Shown: positions 9,038 through 19,075, counted from the first letter of the stretch. The stretch: 64,000 nt of DNA from Rhodobacteraceae bacterium XHP0102 (GCA_025751475.1 JAOWLD010000001.1:620001-684000), one strand, 5' to 3'. A program made the numbers and translations. Notes: generated from the sequence alone by a model not told the origin.

Positions 9038-9514
9038 ATGCCCCGTGATCATACCGATGCGCACGATCCCGAAATCACCGCGATTGTGATGCGCCACATG
9101 GGGCTTGAGGGACCGCTGTTGCCGATCCTTCACGCGCTTCAAGGGGAATTCGGCTATATTCCTGATGCGGCGCGTCCGATCATTTGTGACGCGCTGAATA
9201 TCACCCGCGCCGAACTGCATGGTGTAATCAGCTTTTACCATGATTTTCGCAGCGCCCCTGCGGCCAAGCACTGCCTGAAGATTTGTCGTGCAGAGGCCTG
9301 TCAGGCGGTTGGTGGAAAGGCGCTGTCCGAACGGGTTTTGGCGCAGTTGGGATTGGATTGGGGCGCGCGCCGCGCCGATGGCGCGCTGATGGTTGAGCCC
9401 GTCTATTGCCTGGGCCTCTGCGCCTGCGCGCCTGCTGCCATGTTGGACGGCAAATTGATTGCGCGCGCGACTGTAGAGAAGATCACCGCCCGTTTGACGG
9501 AGGCAGGTCTATGA
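9038..9514 (+). CDS. fdsG: Formate dehydrogenase gamma subunit, [2Fe-2S] protein
   Basis: A 158-residue NuoE-like subunit of soluble NAD-dependent formate dehydrogenase. It holds one [2Fe-2S] cluster that passes electrons toward the FMN subunit. The four ligands are visible as C-x4-C (CRAEAC) and C-x3-C (CLGLC), near residues 85-90 and 125-129. The ATG at 9038 is chosen because AAAAGGA ends 8 bases before it; an in-frame TTG at 9020 overlaps that ribosome site. It is the first gene of fdsGBA-fdhD-fdsD and overlaps fdsB by 4 bases. Confidence 0.92.
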   Translation: MPRDHTDAHDPEITAIVMRHMGLEGPLLPILHALQGEFGYIPDAARPIICDALNITRAELHGVISFYHDFRSAPAAKHCLKICRAEACQAVGGKALSERVLAQLGLDWGARRADGALMVEPVYCLGLCACAPAAMLDGKLIARATVEKITARLTEAGL

Positions 9515-11037
9515 AAAAGATTTACGTCCCCCGTGACGCGGCGGCCAAGGCGCTTGGGTCTGATGAGGTTGCAACTGCTTTGGCCCATGCGTTGGCGGCG
9601 CGCGGGGAAGAGGCGCAGATCATCCGCAACGGCAGCCGTGGGATGATCTGGCTGGAGCCTTTGGTCGAGATCGAGGAAAACGGCACCCGCCTGGCCTATG
9701 GCCCAATTGCGGCGGATCAGGTGGATGATCTTCTCGCGGGCAAGATCACCTCCCTAGGCCCTGTTGAAGATATTCCGTTTTTCGCCAAACAAAACCGCCT
9801 GACTTTTGCGCGCTGTGGTTTGATTGATCCGCTGAGTTTGGCGGATTACCGCGCTCACGGCGGCCTCATGGGGCTGTCTCGTGCCGCTGCCATGAGCGCC
9901 GCAGATATCGTTGCAGAGGTCACGGCCTCTGGTCTGCGCGGTCGTGGCGGGGCAGGGTTTCCCACTGGCATCAAATGGAAAACCGTGGCCGAGGCGTCAG
10001 CTTCCCAAAAATATATCGTTTGTAACGCAGACGAGGGGGACAGCGGCACCTTCGCAGATCGGATGATCATGGAGGGGGATCCTTTTTGCCTCATTGAAGG
10101 GATGGCGATTGCGGGTCTGGCCACAGGGGCCACGCGCGGCTTTGTCTATATCCGCTCGGAATATCCCGATGCGATTGAGGTGATGGAGGCGGCGGTCACA
10201 ATCGCCCGTGCCGAAGGCGTTTTGGGCGCGGATGTTTTGGGATCAGGCAAAGCCTTTGATCTTGAAATTCGCGTGGGCGCAGGGGCCTATGTCTGCGGTG
10301 AGGAGACATCGCTTTTGAACAGCCTTGAGGGCAAGCGCGGTGTTGTGCGCGCCAAGCCACCCTTGCCCGCCTTGGAAGGATTCATGGGGCGGCCAACTGT
10401 TGTGAACAATGTGCTGTCCTTGGCGACCATCCCCGTTATTTTCGAAAAAGGGGCCGCGCATTACGCCAGTTTTGGCCTTGGACGATCCAAGGGGACGATG
10501 CCCATACAGATCGCGGGCAATGTTGCGCGCGGGGGGCTGTTTGAAACGGCCTTCGGGATGCCTTTGGGCGCATTGGTCAACGAAATTGCAGGCGGCACCG
10601 CCACGGGTCGCCCCGTCAAGGCGGTTCAGGTGGGCGGCCCCTTGGGCGCCTATATGCCGCCGTCCAAATTTGACACGCCTTTCGCCTATGAGGAATTCGA
10701 TGGGCAGGGCGGGCTGATTGGTCACGCGGGTGTTGTGGTGTTCGATGACAGCGCCGATATGGTGCAAATGGCGCGCTTTGCGATGGAGTTTTGCGCGGTG
10801 GAATCCTGCGGGAAATGCACCCCCTGCCGCATTGGCGCGGTGCGCGGTGTCGAAACCATCGACCGCATTGCCGCGGGGGATGCGACCGCAATCCCCTTGT
10901 TGACCGATCTGTGCGAGACAATGAAAGATGGCTCGCTTTGCGCGCTTGGCGGCTTCACGCCTTACCCTGTCATGTCGGCGCTTCAGAATTTTCCAGATGA
11001 ATTTGGGGCCACCCCCGCCGATCAGGCCGCGCAATAG
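9511..11037 (+). CDS. fdsB: Formate dehydrogenase beta subunit, NADH/FMN/[4Fe-4S] flavoprotein
   Basis: A 508-residue NuoF-like subunit that reduces NAD+ with electrons from formate. Residues 1-90 are a thioredoxin-like N-terminal segment lacking cysteines. The NuoF core follows: a glycine-rich NADH site (GLRGRGGAGFPTGIKW), the FMN-site motif CNADEGDSGTFADR, and the [4Fe-4S] ligands ESCGKCTPCR plus a later Cys in LCALGG. The start at 9511 overlaps the fdsG stop as ATGA, with GGAGG just upstream. Confidence 0.94.
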   Translation: MKKIYVPRDAAAKALGSDEVATALAHALAARGEEAQIIRNGSRGMIWLEPLVEIEENGTRLAYGPIAADQVDDLLAGKITSLGPVEDIPFFAKQNRLTFARCGLIDPLSLADYRAHGGLMGLSRAAAMSAADIVAEVTASGLRGRGGAGFPTGIKWKTVAEASASQKYIVCNADEGDSGTFADRMIMEGDPFCLIEGMAIAGLATGATRGFVYIRSEYPDAIEVMEAAVTIARAEGVLGADVLGSGKAFDLEIRVGAGAYVCGEETSLLNSLEGKRGVVRAKPPLPALEGFMGRPTVVNNVLSLATIPVIFEKGAAHYASFGLGRSKGTMPIQIAGNVARGGLFETAFGMPLGALVNEIAGGTATGRPVKAVQVGGPLGAYMPPSKFDTPFAYEEFDGQGGLIGHAGVVVFDDSADMVQMARFAMEFCAVESCGKCTPCRIGAVRGVETIDRIAAGDATAIPLLTDLCETMKDGSLCALGGFTPYPVMSALQNFPDEFGATPADQAAQ

Positions 11038-11051
11038 GAGGGTTTTGATCC

Positions 11052-13949
11052 ATGAAAGATTTTATCATTCCTTGGGATGACCGCGACATGGGAACGCCCG
11101 CCAAAACGGGCGCGCCTGTCAGTCTGACGATTGATGGGGTGGCGGTTACGGTGCCAGAGGGCACAAGCGTCATGCGCGCCGCCGCCGAAGCGGGCTTGTC
11201 GATCCCCAAGCTCTGCGCCACCGATAGCCTTGAGGCTTTTGGCTCCTGCCGTTTGTGCGTGGTCGAGATTGAAGGGCGGCGCGGCACGCCCGCATCCTGC
11301 ACCACACCTGTGGCCGAAGGTATGGTGGTCCATACCCAAAACGCCAAGCTGCACAAACTGCGCCGCGGGGTGATGGAACTGTATATCAGCGACCACCCGC
11401 TGGATTGTTTGACCTGTGCGGCCAATGGCGATTGCGAATTGCAGGATATGGCGGGCGCGGTTGGATTGCGCGATGTGCGCTACAGCGCCACCGAGGGGGC
11501 AAGTATCGCAAACCATTTCACCGCGCGTGACACCAATGGTGATCTGAACCCTGAATATTTGCCCAAGGATGAAAGCAATCCTTATTTCAGCTATGACCCG
11601 TCCAAATGTATTGTCTGCAACCGCTGTGTGCGGGCCTGCGAGGAGGTGCAAGGCACGTTTGCCTTGACCATCGAAGGACGCGGATTTGATGCCCGCGTAT
11701 CTGCAGGCGGGCCGTTGGATGATTTCCTCAGCTCTGATTGCGTGTCATGTGGCGCCTGCGTGCAGGCCTGCCCAACGGCGACCTTGCAAGAAAAATCTGT
11801 CATCGAATTGGGCACGCCGCAACGCTCGGTTGTGACCACCTGCGCCTATTGTGGCGTGGGCTGCTCGTTCAAAGCCGAATTGAATGGCGACCAATTGGTG
11901 CGGATGGTGCCCTATAAGCACGGCAAGGCCAATCGCGGGCATTCCTGCGTGAAGGGGCGTTTTGCCTATGGCTATGCCACCCACAAAGACCGCATTTTGA
12001 GCCCGATGATCCGCGATGACATCTCCGAGCCATGGCGCGAAGTGTCATGGGAGGAGGCGCTTGGCTTTGCCGCCCAAAAACTGCGGGGCATTCAGGCGCA
12101 ATATGGCCAGAAATCCATCGGTGTGATCACCTCAAGCCGTTGCACGAACGAGGAAACCTATCTGGTGCAAAAACTGGCCCGTGCGGTGTTTGGCAATAAC
12201 AACACCGACACCTGCGCGCGGGTGTGCCATTCGCCAACGGGCTATGGTTTGGGCCAGACCTTTGGCACATCGGCAGGGACGCAAGATTTTGACTCGGTTG
12301 CGCATTCGGATGTGGTGGTAGTGATTGGGGCCAACCCCACCGATGGCCACCCCGTTTTCGCAAGCCGCCTGAAAAAGCGCCTGCGCCAAGGCGCAAAGCT
12401 GATTGTCATTGATCCCCGCCGCATTGATCTGGTGAAATCCGCCCATATTGAAGCGGCCCATCATCTTCCGTTGCGGCCTGGCACGAATGTGGCGGTCGTG
12501 TCGGCCATGGCCCATGTGATTGTGACCGAGGGTCTGGCCGATGAGGCCTATATCCGCGAGCGTTGCGAGTGGGACGCGTTTGAGGATTACGCCGAGTTCA
12601 TTTCAGACCCGCGCCACAGCCCCGAAGCGGTGGAGGCGGTGACAGGTGTGCCTGCCGCCGATCTGCGCGCTGCGGCCCGTCTTTATGCGACAGGCGGCAA
12701 TGGTGCGATTTATTATGGTCTGGGCGTGACGGAACATTCCCAAGGCTCGACCACGGTGATGGGGATTGCCAATTTGGCGATGCTCACGGGCAATGTGGGC
12801 CGCGAGGGCGTGGGCGTGAACCCGCTGCGCGGACAAAATAACGTGCAAGGCTCCTGTGACATGGGGTCGTTTCCGCATGAATTGCCAGGCTATCGCCACG
12901 TGAAAAATGCCGATGTGCGCGCGATTTTTGAGCAAGCCTGGGGTGTTGAGATTGACCCTGAGCCAGGCTTACGCATCCCCAATATGCTAGATGCTGCGGT
13001 CGCGGGTCGCTTCAAGGGGCTGTATTGCCAAGGCGAGGATATCTTGCAATCCGACCCTGATACCAAACACGTTGCGGCAGGTTTGGCGGCGATGGACTGC
13101 GTGATTGTGCATGATCTTTTCTTGAACGAGACCGCCAATTACGCCCATGTCTTTTTGCCAGGGTCCACCTTCCTTGAGAAGGACGGCACCTTTACCAATG
13201 CCGAGCGCCGCATCAACCGCGTGCGCGAAGTGATGGCGCCAAAGGCGGGACTGGCCGACTGGGAAGTGACGCAAGCCTTGGCCAACGCCATGGGGGCAGG
13301 GTGGAATTACACCCACCCGTCTCAGATCATGGCAGAAATCGCCGCCACGACCCCAAGCTTTGGAGGTGTAGATTACGCGCTGCTTGAGGAAAAAGGCAGT
13401 GTGCAATGGCCCTGCAACGACTCTCACCCTGAGGGCACGCCACTGATGCACGTAGATGGGTTTATGCGCGGCAAGGGGCGGTTCATTGTCACGGAATATG
13501 TCGCCACCGATGAACGCACAGGGCCACGTTTCCCGCTTCTGCTGACCACAGGGCGCATCTTGAGCCAGTATAATGTGGGGGCGCAGACACGGCGCACGGA
13601 AAACTCTGTCTGGCATGAGGAGGATGTGTTGGAAATCCACCCGCATGACGCAGAAACGCGTGGGATCAAGGAGGGGGATTACGTCAAATTGGCCTCGCGA
13701 TCAGGCGAGACATCCTTGCGCGCGACAATCACCGATCGCGTGAGCCCAGGTGTGGTCTATACAACCTTCCATCACCCCCAGACACAGGCCAATGTGATCA
13801 CCACAGATTTCTCGGATTGGGCCACGAATTGCCCTGAATATAAGGTGACCGCTGTGCAGGTGTCGCAATCAAATGGCCCAAGCGCGTGGCAAGAAAGCTA
13901 CGAGGCGCAGGCCAAGGCCGCGCGGCGTATCCTGCCCGCAGCGGAGTAG
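11052..13949 (+). CDS. fdsA: Formate dehydrogenase alpha subunit, molybdenum catalytic subunit
   Basis: A 965-residue catalytic subunit that oxidises formate to CO2 at a bis-molybdopterin molybdenum centre. In order: an N-terminal [2Fe-2S] domain, a His/Cys [4Fe-4S] site (HPLDCLTCAANGDC), two ferredoxin-type [4Fe-4S] motifs (CIVCNRCVRAC, CVSCGACVQACP), a further cluster (CAYCGVGC) and the molybdopterin domains. The catalytic dyad is Cys392-His393 in CARVCH, so this is a cysteine, not selenocysteine, enzyme. AGGAGG stands 9 bases upstream of the ATG. Length and layout match Rhodobacter capsulatus FdsA. Confidence 0.95.
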   Translation: MKDFIIPWDDRDMGTPAKTGAPVSLTIDGVAVTVPEGTSVMRAAAEAGLSIPKLCATDSLEAFGSCRLCVVEIEGRRGTPASCTTPVAEGMVVHTQNAKLHKLRRGVMELYISDHPLDCLTCAANGDCELQDMAGAVGLRDVRYSATEGASIANHFTARDTNGDLNPEYLPKDESNPYFSYDPSKCIVCNRCVRACEEVQGTFALTIEGRGFDARVSAGGPLDDFLSSDCVSCGACVQACPTATLQEKSVIELGTPQRSVVTTCAYCGVGCSFKAELNGDQLVRMVPYKHGKANRGHSCVKGRFAYGYATHKDRILSPMIRDDISEPWREVSWEEALGFAAQKLRGIQAQYGQKSIGVITSSRCTNEETYLVQKLARAVFGNNNTDTCARVCHSPTGYGLGQTFGTSAGTQDFDSVAHSDVVVVIGANPTDGHPVFASRLKKRLRQGAKLIVIDPRRIDLVKSAHIEAAHHLPLRPGTNVAVVSAMAHVIVTEGLADEAYIRERCEWDAFEDYAEFISDPRHSPEAVEAVTGVPAADLRAAARLYATGGNGAIYYGLGVTEHSQGSTTVMGIANLAMLTGNVGREGVGVNPLRGQNNVQGSCDMGSFPHELPGYRHVKNADVRAIFEQAWGVEIDPEPGLRIPNMLDAAVAGRFKGLYCQGEDILQSDPDTKHVAAGLAAMDCVIVHDLFLNETANYAHVFLPGSTFLEKDGTFTNAERRINRVREVMAPKAGLADWEVTQALANAMGAGWNYTHPSQIMAEIAATTPSFGGVDYALLEEKGSVQWPCNDSHPEGTPLMHVDGFMRGKGRFIVTEYVATDERTGPRFPLLLTTGRILSQYNVGAQTRRTENSVWHEEDVLEIHPHDAETRGIKEGDYVKLASRSGETSLRATITDRVSPGVVYTTFHHPQTQANVITTDFSDWATNCPEYKVTAVQVSQSNGPSAWQESYEAQAKAARRILPAAE

Positions 13950-13951
13950 CC

Positions 13952-14761
13952 ATGGCAGCGGGCCAATCTTTGCGCAGGGTGTTGAAGGCGGGGCGCGCGG
14001 GCGTGCAAGCGGCCAGCCGCACCTTGGCCGAAGAATGCCCTGTCGCCATGGTGTTCGATGGCGGCACGCAAGCGGTTATGATGGCGACCCCGCGCGACCT
14101 TGAAGATTTCGCGCGCGGTTTTGCCAAGACCGAGGGCTTTATCACCTGTGACGCGGATATCCGTGAGATCGAGATTGTCCGCCACGAGGCGGGGCAGGGG
14201 ATTGAGGCCCGTCTATGGTTGGATGCCGCGCAATCACAGGCGTTGCAGGCACGCAGGCGGTCCATGATGGGGCCAGTGGGGTGCGGGCTGTGCGGGATCG
14301 ACAGCTTGGCACAAGCGATGCGGGATATCGCGCCTTTGTCCCGTGACATTCCTGCTTTGGCGCTTGCGCCCCTTTTGGGGGCATCTGAGGCCTTGCGCCA
14401 TCACCAACCCTTGCATGATGAAACCCATGCGGTGCACGCGGCGGGATTTTTTCAGCCTGCCAAAGGCATCACGCTCGCGCGCGAGGATGTGGGACGGCAC
14501 AACGCACTCGATAAACTGATCGGCGCGATGGGGGCGGCAGGGGTTGATCCTGCTTCGGGTGCGATTGTCATCACCAGCCGTGTCTCGGTTGAGATGGTGC
14601 AAAAAACGGTGATCGCGGGCGCGCCTGTTTTGATTGCGGTGTCAGCGCCAACGGCGCTTGCGCTCGAGGTGGCGGAGGCGGCGGGGCTGTGCGTGGCCGC
14701 ACTTGCAAGAAACGGCACATTTGAAATTTTCACGCACCCTGAACGCATAGACCAAGGATAG
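13952..14761 (+). CDS. fdhD: Formate dehydrogenase sulfurtransferase (FdsC/FdhD)
   Basis: A 269-residue FdhD-family protein that delivers sulfur to the molybdenum cofactor of FdsA and is required for its activity. The sulfur-relay CxxC motif is visible as CGLC near residue 111, and the conserved REDVGRHNALDKLIG segment follows in the C-terminal half. The ATG at 13952 lies 2 bases after the fdsA stop; longer in-frame starts would overlap fdsA. In this operon type the gene is called fdsC. The next gene starts 6 bases later. Confidence 0.92.
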   Translation: MAAGQSLRRVLKAGRAGVQAASRTLAEECPVAMVFDGGTQAVMMATPRDLEDFARGFAKTEGFITCDADIREIEIVRHEAGQGIEARLWLDAAQSQALQARRRSMMGPVGCGLCGIDSLAQAMRDIAPLSRDIPALALAPLLGASEALRHHQPLHDETHAVHAAGFFQPAKGITLAREDVGRHNALDKLIGAMGAAGVDPASGAIVITSRVSVEMVQKTVIAGAPVLIAVSAPTALALEVAEAAGLCVAALARNGTFEIFTHPERIDQG

Positions 14762-14767
14762 ACGATT

Positions 14768-15007
14768 ATGGCATCGGATAAGCTGATCACCATGGCGAAC
14801 CAGATCGCCACATTTTTCGAAAGCCAAAAGGGCGATGATTTGGCCGAACGCGTGGCCGCTCATCTCAATGACTTTTGGGGGCCTGAGATGCGCGCCGATT
14901 TTGCACAACTGATCGCTGCGGGGCAGGCCGATACGCTGCACCCTTTGGCCCGCGCAGCCCTTCCTCATGTGCGGCTGCCGCAAGATGCGGCTCCGGCAAT
15001 CGGATGA
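14768..15007 (+). CDS. fdsD: Formate dehydrogenase delta subunit
   Basis: A 79-residue small subunit that closes the fds operon. It is recognised by size, position and the family-typical start (LITMANQIATFF) followed by AERVAAHLNDFWGPEMR. In R. capsulatus FdsD takes part in complex assembly or cofactor insertion. Its stop codon lies within a hairpin, and it is convergent with the next gene with 9 bases between them. Confidence 0.9.
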   Translation: MASDKLITMANQIATFFESQKGDDLAERVAAHLNDFWGPEMRADFAQLIAAGQADTLHPLARAALPHVRLPQDAAPAIG

Positions 15008-15013
15008 TTGCCG
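14976..15013. terminator. Paired hairpins at the convergent end of fdsD and the GT8-like gene
   Basis: GCCGCA-AGA-TGCGGC (14976-14990) is followed by a perfect 8-bp hairpin, CGGCAATC-GGAT-GATTGCCG (14994-15013), that spans the fdsD stop. No T-run is present on either strand, so it is only a possible bidirectional transcription end or RNA-stabilising structure. Confidence 0.35.
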
Positions 15014-15016
15014 CGC

Positions 15017-16012
15017 TTAATCCGCGTCTTGTAAGGGTGCAACCTTGGGCGCGGGTGCGAAACTGCCATCGAGGAAATCTTCGCGGTCCAGATAGTCTTT
15101 GATCTGGTCATAGCTCTGCACAAGATTGGTGCTCCACCCCTCCAAGAAGCGCAGTCTACGCCGCTCCCGATGTGGTTGGAATCCGTTGTTTTCAATTGTT
15201 TCTAATTCCTGCACACGGTTTTCCATGCGCAGGAAGTCGCTTATTTGGGCCAAATATTTGGTGTCGAAAAATCCGACATTATCCGACCACGGTTTGCGCG
15301 CGCCCATGAAATTCACGAATTGCAGCGGACGCATGGCACCAATGATGGCCATTTGCTCGGTCATGGGCCAATTCCACCGTGGAGACAACTCACCCCATTG
15401 GTCTGCGAAAGCAACATTCAGCGCGCTAAAGGCCGTTCCGCCCGCTTCGCGCAGATCGGCAATCGCGGCTTGACCGATGCCACGTTCGGTGAATGTGTTT
15501 GCATCAATAAGCAGCATCGCGGGGTTGAACACGCGATCACAGCCTTCGGGCATTCGCGCGGAAAATTGCGCAGGGACGCTGTCGGGCGCGGCGTTGCGCC
15601 AAGCCCCAAGATGACGCACGGCAGCCGCGGGATGAGCTAAGTCAAGCGCTAGTAGATCGTTGAATTCATCGCCCTGTGCAAATCCGAATTTGTCGAGGAA
15701 CAGAACCTTGCCGTGTATCCGCGTCAGCGTTTCCAAGGCAAACAGGATCAAGAAACTTTCCCGTGCGGGGTTGGCGGTGCCATCGGCCAGATTGGGTGCA
15801 AATTCGTCCAAGTCGAACACATCTTCGCAGCGGATCAAAGTGGCATAACGCTTGATCATCGCAGAGGTGCCAGCCGACAGCGCGCGATCCGTAAAGACAT
15901 AATAGACGCAATTGCGTGTATCGCTGCGCTGGCGCATTTGCGCCATTAAAAACGCGGCATTCCATGCGGTGGTTTCATCGCAACAGGTGAGTATCGCGTG
16001 TTTCTGGCTCAT
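15017..16012 (-). CDS. GT8-like glycosyltransferase-fold protein with degenerate metal motif
   Basis: A 331-residue protein with the layout of family 8 glycosyltransferases: FNPAMLLIDA resembles the family FNxGVxLI segment, FSALNVAFADQW the DQxxLN segment, and FVNFMGARKPW the C-terminal HFxGxxKPW motif. The expected LDxD metal-binding motif reads VLFLDKFGFAQGD, so the second aspartate is missing and catalysis is doubtful. The start is uncertain: ATGs at 16012 and 16027 and a TTG at 16102 share the frame, with no strong ribosome site. It stands alone between the fds and mrp operons; function unknown. Confidence 0.6.
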   Translation of the reverse strand: MSQKHAILTCCDETTAWNAAFLMAQMRQRSDTRNCVYYVFTDRALSAGTSAMIKRYATLIRCEDVFDLDEFAPNLADGTANPARESFLILFALETLTRIHGKVLFLDKFGFAQGDEFNDLLALDLAHPAAAVRHLGAWRNAAPDSVPAQFSARMPEGCDRVFNPAMLLIDANTFTERGIGQAAIADLREAGGTAFSALNVAFADQWGELSPRWNWPMTEQMAIIGAMRPLQFVNFMGARKPWSDNVGFFDTKYLAQISDFLRMENRVQELETIENNGFQPHRERRRLRFLEGWSTNLVQSYDQIKDYLDREDFLDGSFAPAPKVAPLQDAD

Positions 16013-16027
16013 AGCGGTTGATGGCAT

Positions 16028-16382
16028 GGCGGTGACACTGACCTTTTGTTTTGTCCCATGTTTAGCAGTGCCAGACAGATCATATTGAGCGTAATACCTC
16101 AAGAGTTGGTGGTTATTTTAAGGATTATTTCCAGATATTTTTAGGCGCGGCTGCGTGAGGGTCTCATGGGCAGCTAATATTATCAAAACCCCGCGCGTTA
16201 GACACCAAGATAGACACATCAGATGATGTATCGGCGGGGTCTGCGGCCATGAGGATCGCCATCTGATGTGGAAAACTCGTGTTAATCCTATCGCAAAATA
16301 GGCCAAATCCTTGGCCTAGGGTCTTTTCATCGGGAATGGTCGCGGCTATGTCATTTGATAATAAAATAAATTGGGGATGGTG
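16028..16382. promoter_or_regulatory. Divergent region upstream of mrpA with inverted repeats
   Basis: This AT-richer gap between the GT8-like gene and mrpA contains three symmetric elements. A palindrome ACATCA-GA-TGATGT lies at 16216-16229. ATCTGATGT (16261-16269) is the reverse complement of ACATCAGAT in that palindrome. A perfect 8-bp hairpin TAGGCCAA-ATCC-TTGGCCTA lies at 16299-16318. These could be operator half-sites and an RNA hairpin ahead of the antiporter operon. No promoter could be fixed. Confidence 0.4.
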
Positions 16383-18659
16383 ATGGGCGCGACATCTGAA
16401 AATCCACATCAAACAGGGTTTCTGACGGCATGGGTGCCTGTGGTGCTTGCCGCAGCGATTTTTGCTTTTTTTGCTGGCATGATTGGCGATGTCTCCGCAG
16501 GGCTTGCGCCTGAGTGGAGCTGGGCTTGGCTGCCAGGCTTGGATGTGGCCTTGGCCTTTCGGGTTGACGGTCTGGCCTTAACCTTTTGCCTCCTGATATC
16601 GGGCATTGGCACGCTGATTATGCTTTATGCCTCAAGCTATCTCAACGGCCATCCTGAATATGGGCGTTTTGCGCTCTATCTTTTCTCCTTCATGTTGGCG
16701 ATGTTGGGCGTGGTTCTGGCCGATGATATCATCGCGCTTTTCGTGTTTTGGGAACTGACCACAATCACCTCCTACCTGTTGATCGGCTTCAACAATGCCG
16801 AGGCCAAGGCGCGGCGCAATGCGCTTCAGGCGCTCTTCCTGACGGGGGCGGGCGCGCTTGCGCTATTGGCGGGGTTGATACTTTTGGCCTCCATCGCGGG
16901 CAGCACCCGAATTTCGGAGATCGTGCAGGTCGAGGGGCTGACCGAGCACCGCTGGTTCACAGGCACTTTGATCCTGATCCTTTTGGGGGCATTTACGAAA
17001 TCGGCGCAAATCCCGTTCCATTTCTGGCTGCCCAATGCGATGGCCGCGCCCACGCCCGTATCGGCCTTTTTGCATTCGGCCACGATGGTCAAGGCGGGGG
17101 TTTATCTTTTGGCGCGGTTCCACCCTGCCTTCGCCGATACATCGCTTTGGATCTGGTCGCTGACCCTTGCGGGGGCCGCGACCGCCGTATGGGCTTCGAT
17201 CTTGGCGCTGCGGCAGACGGATTTGAAACAGGCGCTGGCCTACACGACCCTGATGGCCCTTGGCACTTTGACCTTGTTCTTGGGCCAAAGCGATGCCTAC
17301 GCGATGACGGGGTTTATCACGTTTTTGATTGTGCACTCTCTCTATAAGGCGGCGCTCTTTATGGTGGTCGGTGCGATTGACCATGAGACAGGCACGCGCG
17401 AGGTGGCCCAGCTTGGGGGTTTGGGGCGGTTGATGCCCGTCACCGCCTTGGCGGCGGCTTTGGCTGCGCTTTCCATGGCGGGGCTTCCGCCGTTGCTTGG
17501 CTTTATCGGCAAGGAGTTGCTTTACGCAGGTGCCTTGGATGCGATCAGCGCGCCTGTGTTGGTCACGGCTGCGGCCTTGGCGGCCAATGCATTGATGGTC
17601 GCCGTGGCGGGTATCGTGGCCTTGCGGCCATTTTGGCGCGGCGGGGTCGAGGCCTTGCCCAAAACCCCGCATGAGGCCCCATGGCAAATGCTTGCGGGCC
17701 CTGTGATCTTAGCTGCGCTTGGCCTGATCTTTGGTCTTGCGCCATCGCTTTTGCAAGATACGCTCGTGGCCCCCACGGTCGCGGGCTTGCTCGGCACGCC
17801 TGACATGGCCAAGACATTGACCCTGTGGCATGGTGTGAACTTGCCGCTGCTTTTGTCGGGCGCAACCTTGGCGTTGGGGGCTGCGATCTATGCCCTCCAC
17901 GGGTCCGTTCGCGCCTTCCTCATCACCACCCTGTCGCGCTTGCCTGCCTTTGACAACGGATGGGACGTTCTGATTAACGGGCTCAAGCGTTTTGCGGCTG
18001 CCCTCACGGCGATCATCCAGACGGGCGATTTGCGTGATTATATGCGCTGGACCTTCCTCACCCTGCTTGTGGCCTTGGTGGCCACGGGGCTGCTGCGTAA
18101 TGCCTTCCTGTGGCATTTCGATTTGTCCGACATGAGCTTTGCGGTGGCAGCGATTTTGATCATTACCGCGTTGGCCGCAGTGACCGCCACCCGGGCAACA
18201 TCGCGTCTTATGGTGGTTATTGCGATCGGCGTGGTGGGCGTTGGTGTGGCCTTGATTTTCATCACCTTCGGCGCACCTGATGTGGCCATCACGCAACTTC
18301 TGGTCGAGACGCTTTCGGTGATCTTGGTTGCAACGGTCATGTTGAAATTGCCGCGTCTTTATGAGGGTGGCACAAATCCGTTCCGCGCGGGTCACGCGCT
18401 GATTGCCGTTGCACTGGGCGGCACGATGACCTTGATCATGATGGGCGTTGTGCAGGGGCCGCTTGATTTGCGCCTGACAGAATTCTTTGAGCAATCCGCA
18501 TGGGTTGATGCCTATGGGCGTAATATTGTGAACGTGATCTTGGTGGATTTCCGTGCCCTCGACACATTCGGTGAGATTGCCGTTGTCGCGATTGCGGGGA
18601 TTGCCGCCTATGCGTTGCTGCGCGCCACATCCTATCACAAGAAGGGAGAGGAGAAATGA
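16383..18659 (+). CDS. mrpA: Mrp-type Na+/H+ antiporter subunit A
   Basis: A roughly 758-residue multi-pass subunit, homologous to NuoL, of a multi-subunit cation/proton antiporter used for pH and sodium homeostasis. The proton-channel domain (about residues 60-470) includes [31 protein letters not shown] and KQALAYTTL. The C-terminal part (about 570-758) carries the MrpA-specific extra membrane segments, with [21 protein letters not shown]. The start is one of three clustered codons (TTG 16371, ATG 16377, ATG 16383); I chose 16383 because GGGGA is spaced correctly before it. It overlaps mrpB by 4 bases. Confidence 0.92.
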   Translation: MGATSENPHQTGFLTAWVPVVLAAAIFAFFAGMIGDVSAGLAPEWSWAWLPGLDVALAFRVDGLALTFCLLISGIGTLIMLYASSYLNGHPEYGRFALYLFSFMLAMLGVVLADDIIALFVFWELTTITSYLLIGFNNAEAKARRNALQALFLTGAGALALLAGLILLASIAGSTRISEIVQVEGLTEHRWFTGTLILILLGAFTKSAQIPFHFWLPNAMAAPTPVSAFLHSATMVKAGVYLLARFHPAFADTSLWIWSLTLAGAATAVWASILALRQTDLKQALAYTTLMALGTLTLFLGQSDAYAMTGFITFLIVHSLYKAALFMVVGAIDHETGTREVAQLGGLGRLMPVTALAAALAALSMAGLPPLLGFIGKELLYAGALDAISAPVLVTAAALAANALMVAVAGIVALRPFWRGGVEALPKTPHEAPWQMLAGPVILAALGLIFGLAPSLLQDTLVAPTVAGLLGTPDMAKTLTLWHGVNLPLLLSGATLALGAAIYALHGSVRAFLITTLSRLPAFDNGWDVLINGLKRFAAALTAIIQTGDLRDYMRWTFLTLLVALVATGLLRNAFLWHFDLSDMSFAVAAILIITALAAVTATRATSRLMVVIAIGVVGVGVALIFITFGAPDVAITQLLVETLSVILVATVMLKLPRLYEGGTNPFRAGHALIAVALGGTMTLIMMGVVQGPLDLRLTEFFEQSAWVDAYGRNIVNVILVDFRALDTFGEIAVVAIAGIAAYALLRATSYHKKGEEK

Positions 18660-19075
18660 ACTCGCTTATCCTCAAAACCGCGAGCCGCTATCTGGCCGCC
18701 ATCCTTCTGGTGTTTTCCATCCATATGCTGCTGCGTGGTCACAATGAGCCAGGGGGCGGGTTTATCGGGGGGTTGATCGGGGCCACGGGCTTTGTGCTGT
18801 TTGCCATCGCGGGATCGGTTGCAGAGGCGCGCAAGGCGCTGCGGATCGAGCCGCAAAACCTCGCCATGATCGGCCTTGGCGCATCAGCCGTGGCAGGGCT
18901 ATCTGCCCTTTTCGCGAACAAAGCACCGTTTAGCGGATTGTGGCTTTTCCTCTTTGCCGAGGAAGGTTCCAAAGGGCTGCCTCTCTCTTCGATCTTGTTG
19001 TTTGATATCGGGGTTTATCTGGTTGTGATGGGGGCAATCCTCACCCTTGTTTTCGCGATTGAGGAGGAGGTGTAA
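18656..19075 (+). CDS. mrpB: Mrp antiporter subunit B
   Basis: A 139-residue membrane protein with four predicted membrane segments and the MnhB-family start ([19 protein letters not shown]) followed by [16 protein letters not shown]. It is part of the MrpABC-DEFG complex in the inner membrane. ATGA overlap with mrpA and a one-base overlap with mrpC indicate tight coupling. Confidence 0.92.
   Translation: MNSLILKTASRYLAAILLVFSIHMLLRGHNEPGGGFIGGLIGATGFVLFAIAGSVAEARKALRIEPQNLAMIGLGASAVAGLSALFANKAPFSGLWLFLFAEEGSKGLPLSSILLFDIGVYLVVMGAILTLVFAIEEEV

Noticed and set aside
12213-12227. Possible selenocysteine site in formate dehydrogenase
   Set aside because: The catalytic codon is TGC (cysteine) and the frame has no internal TGA.
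17709-18638. 309-codon open frame on the minus strand
   Set aside because: Antisense to mrpA and rich in His, Gln and Arg as expected from reversed membrane-protein codons.
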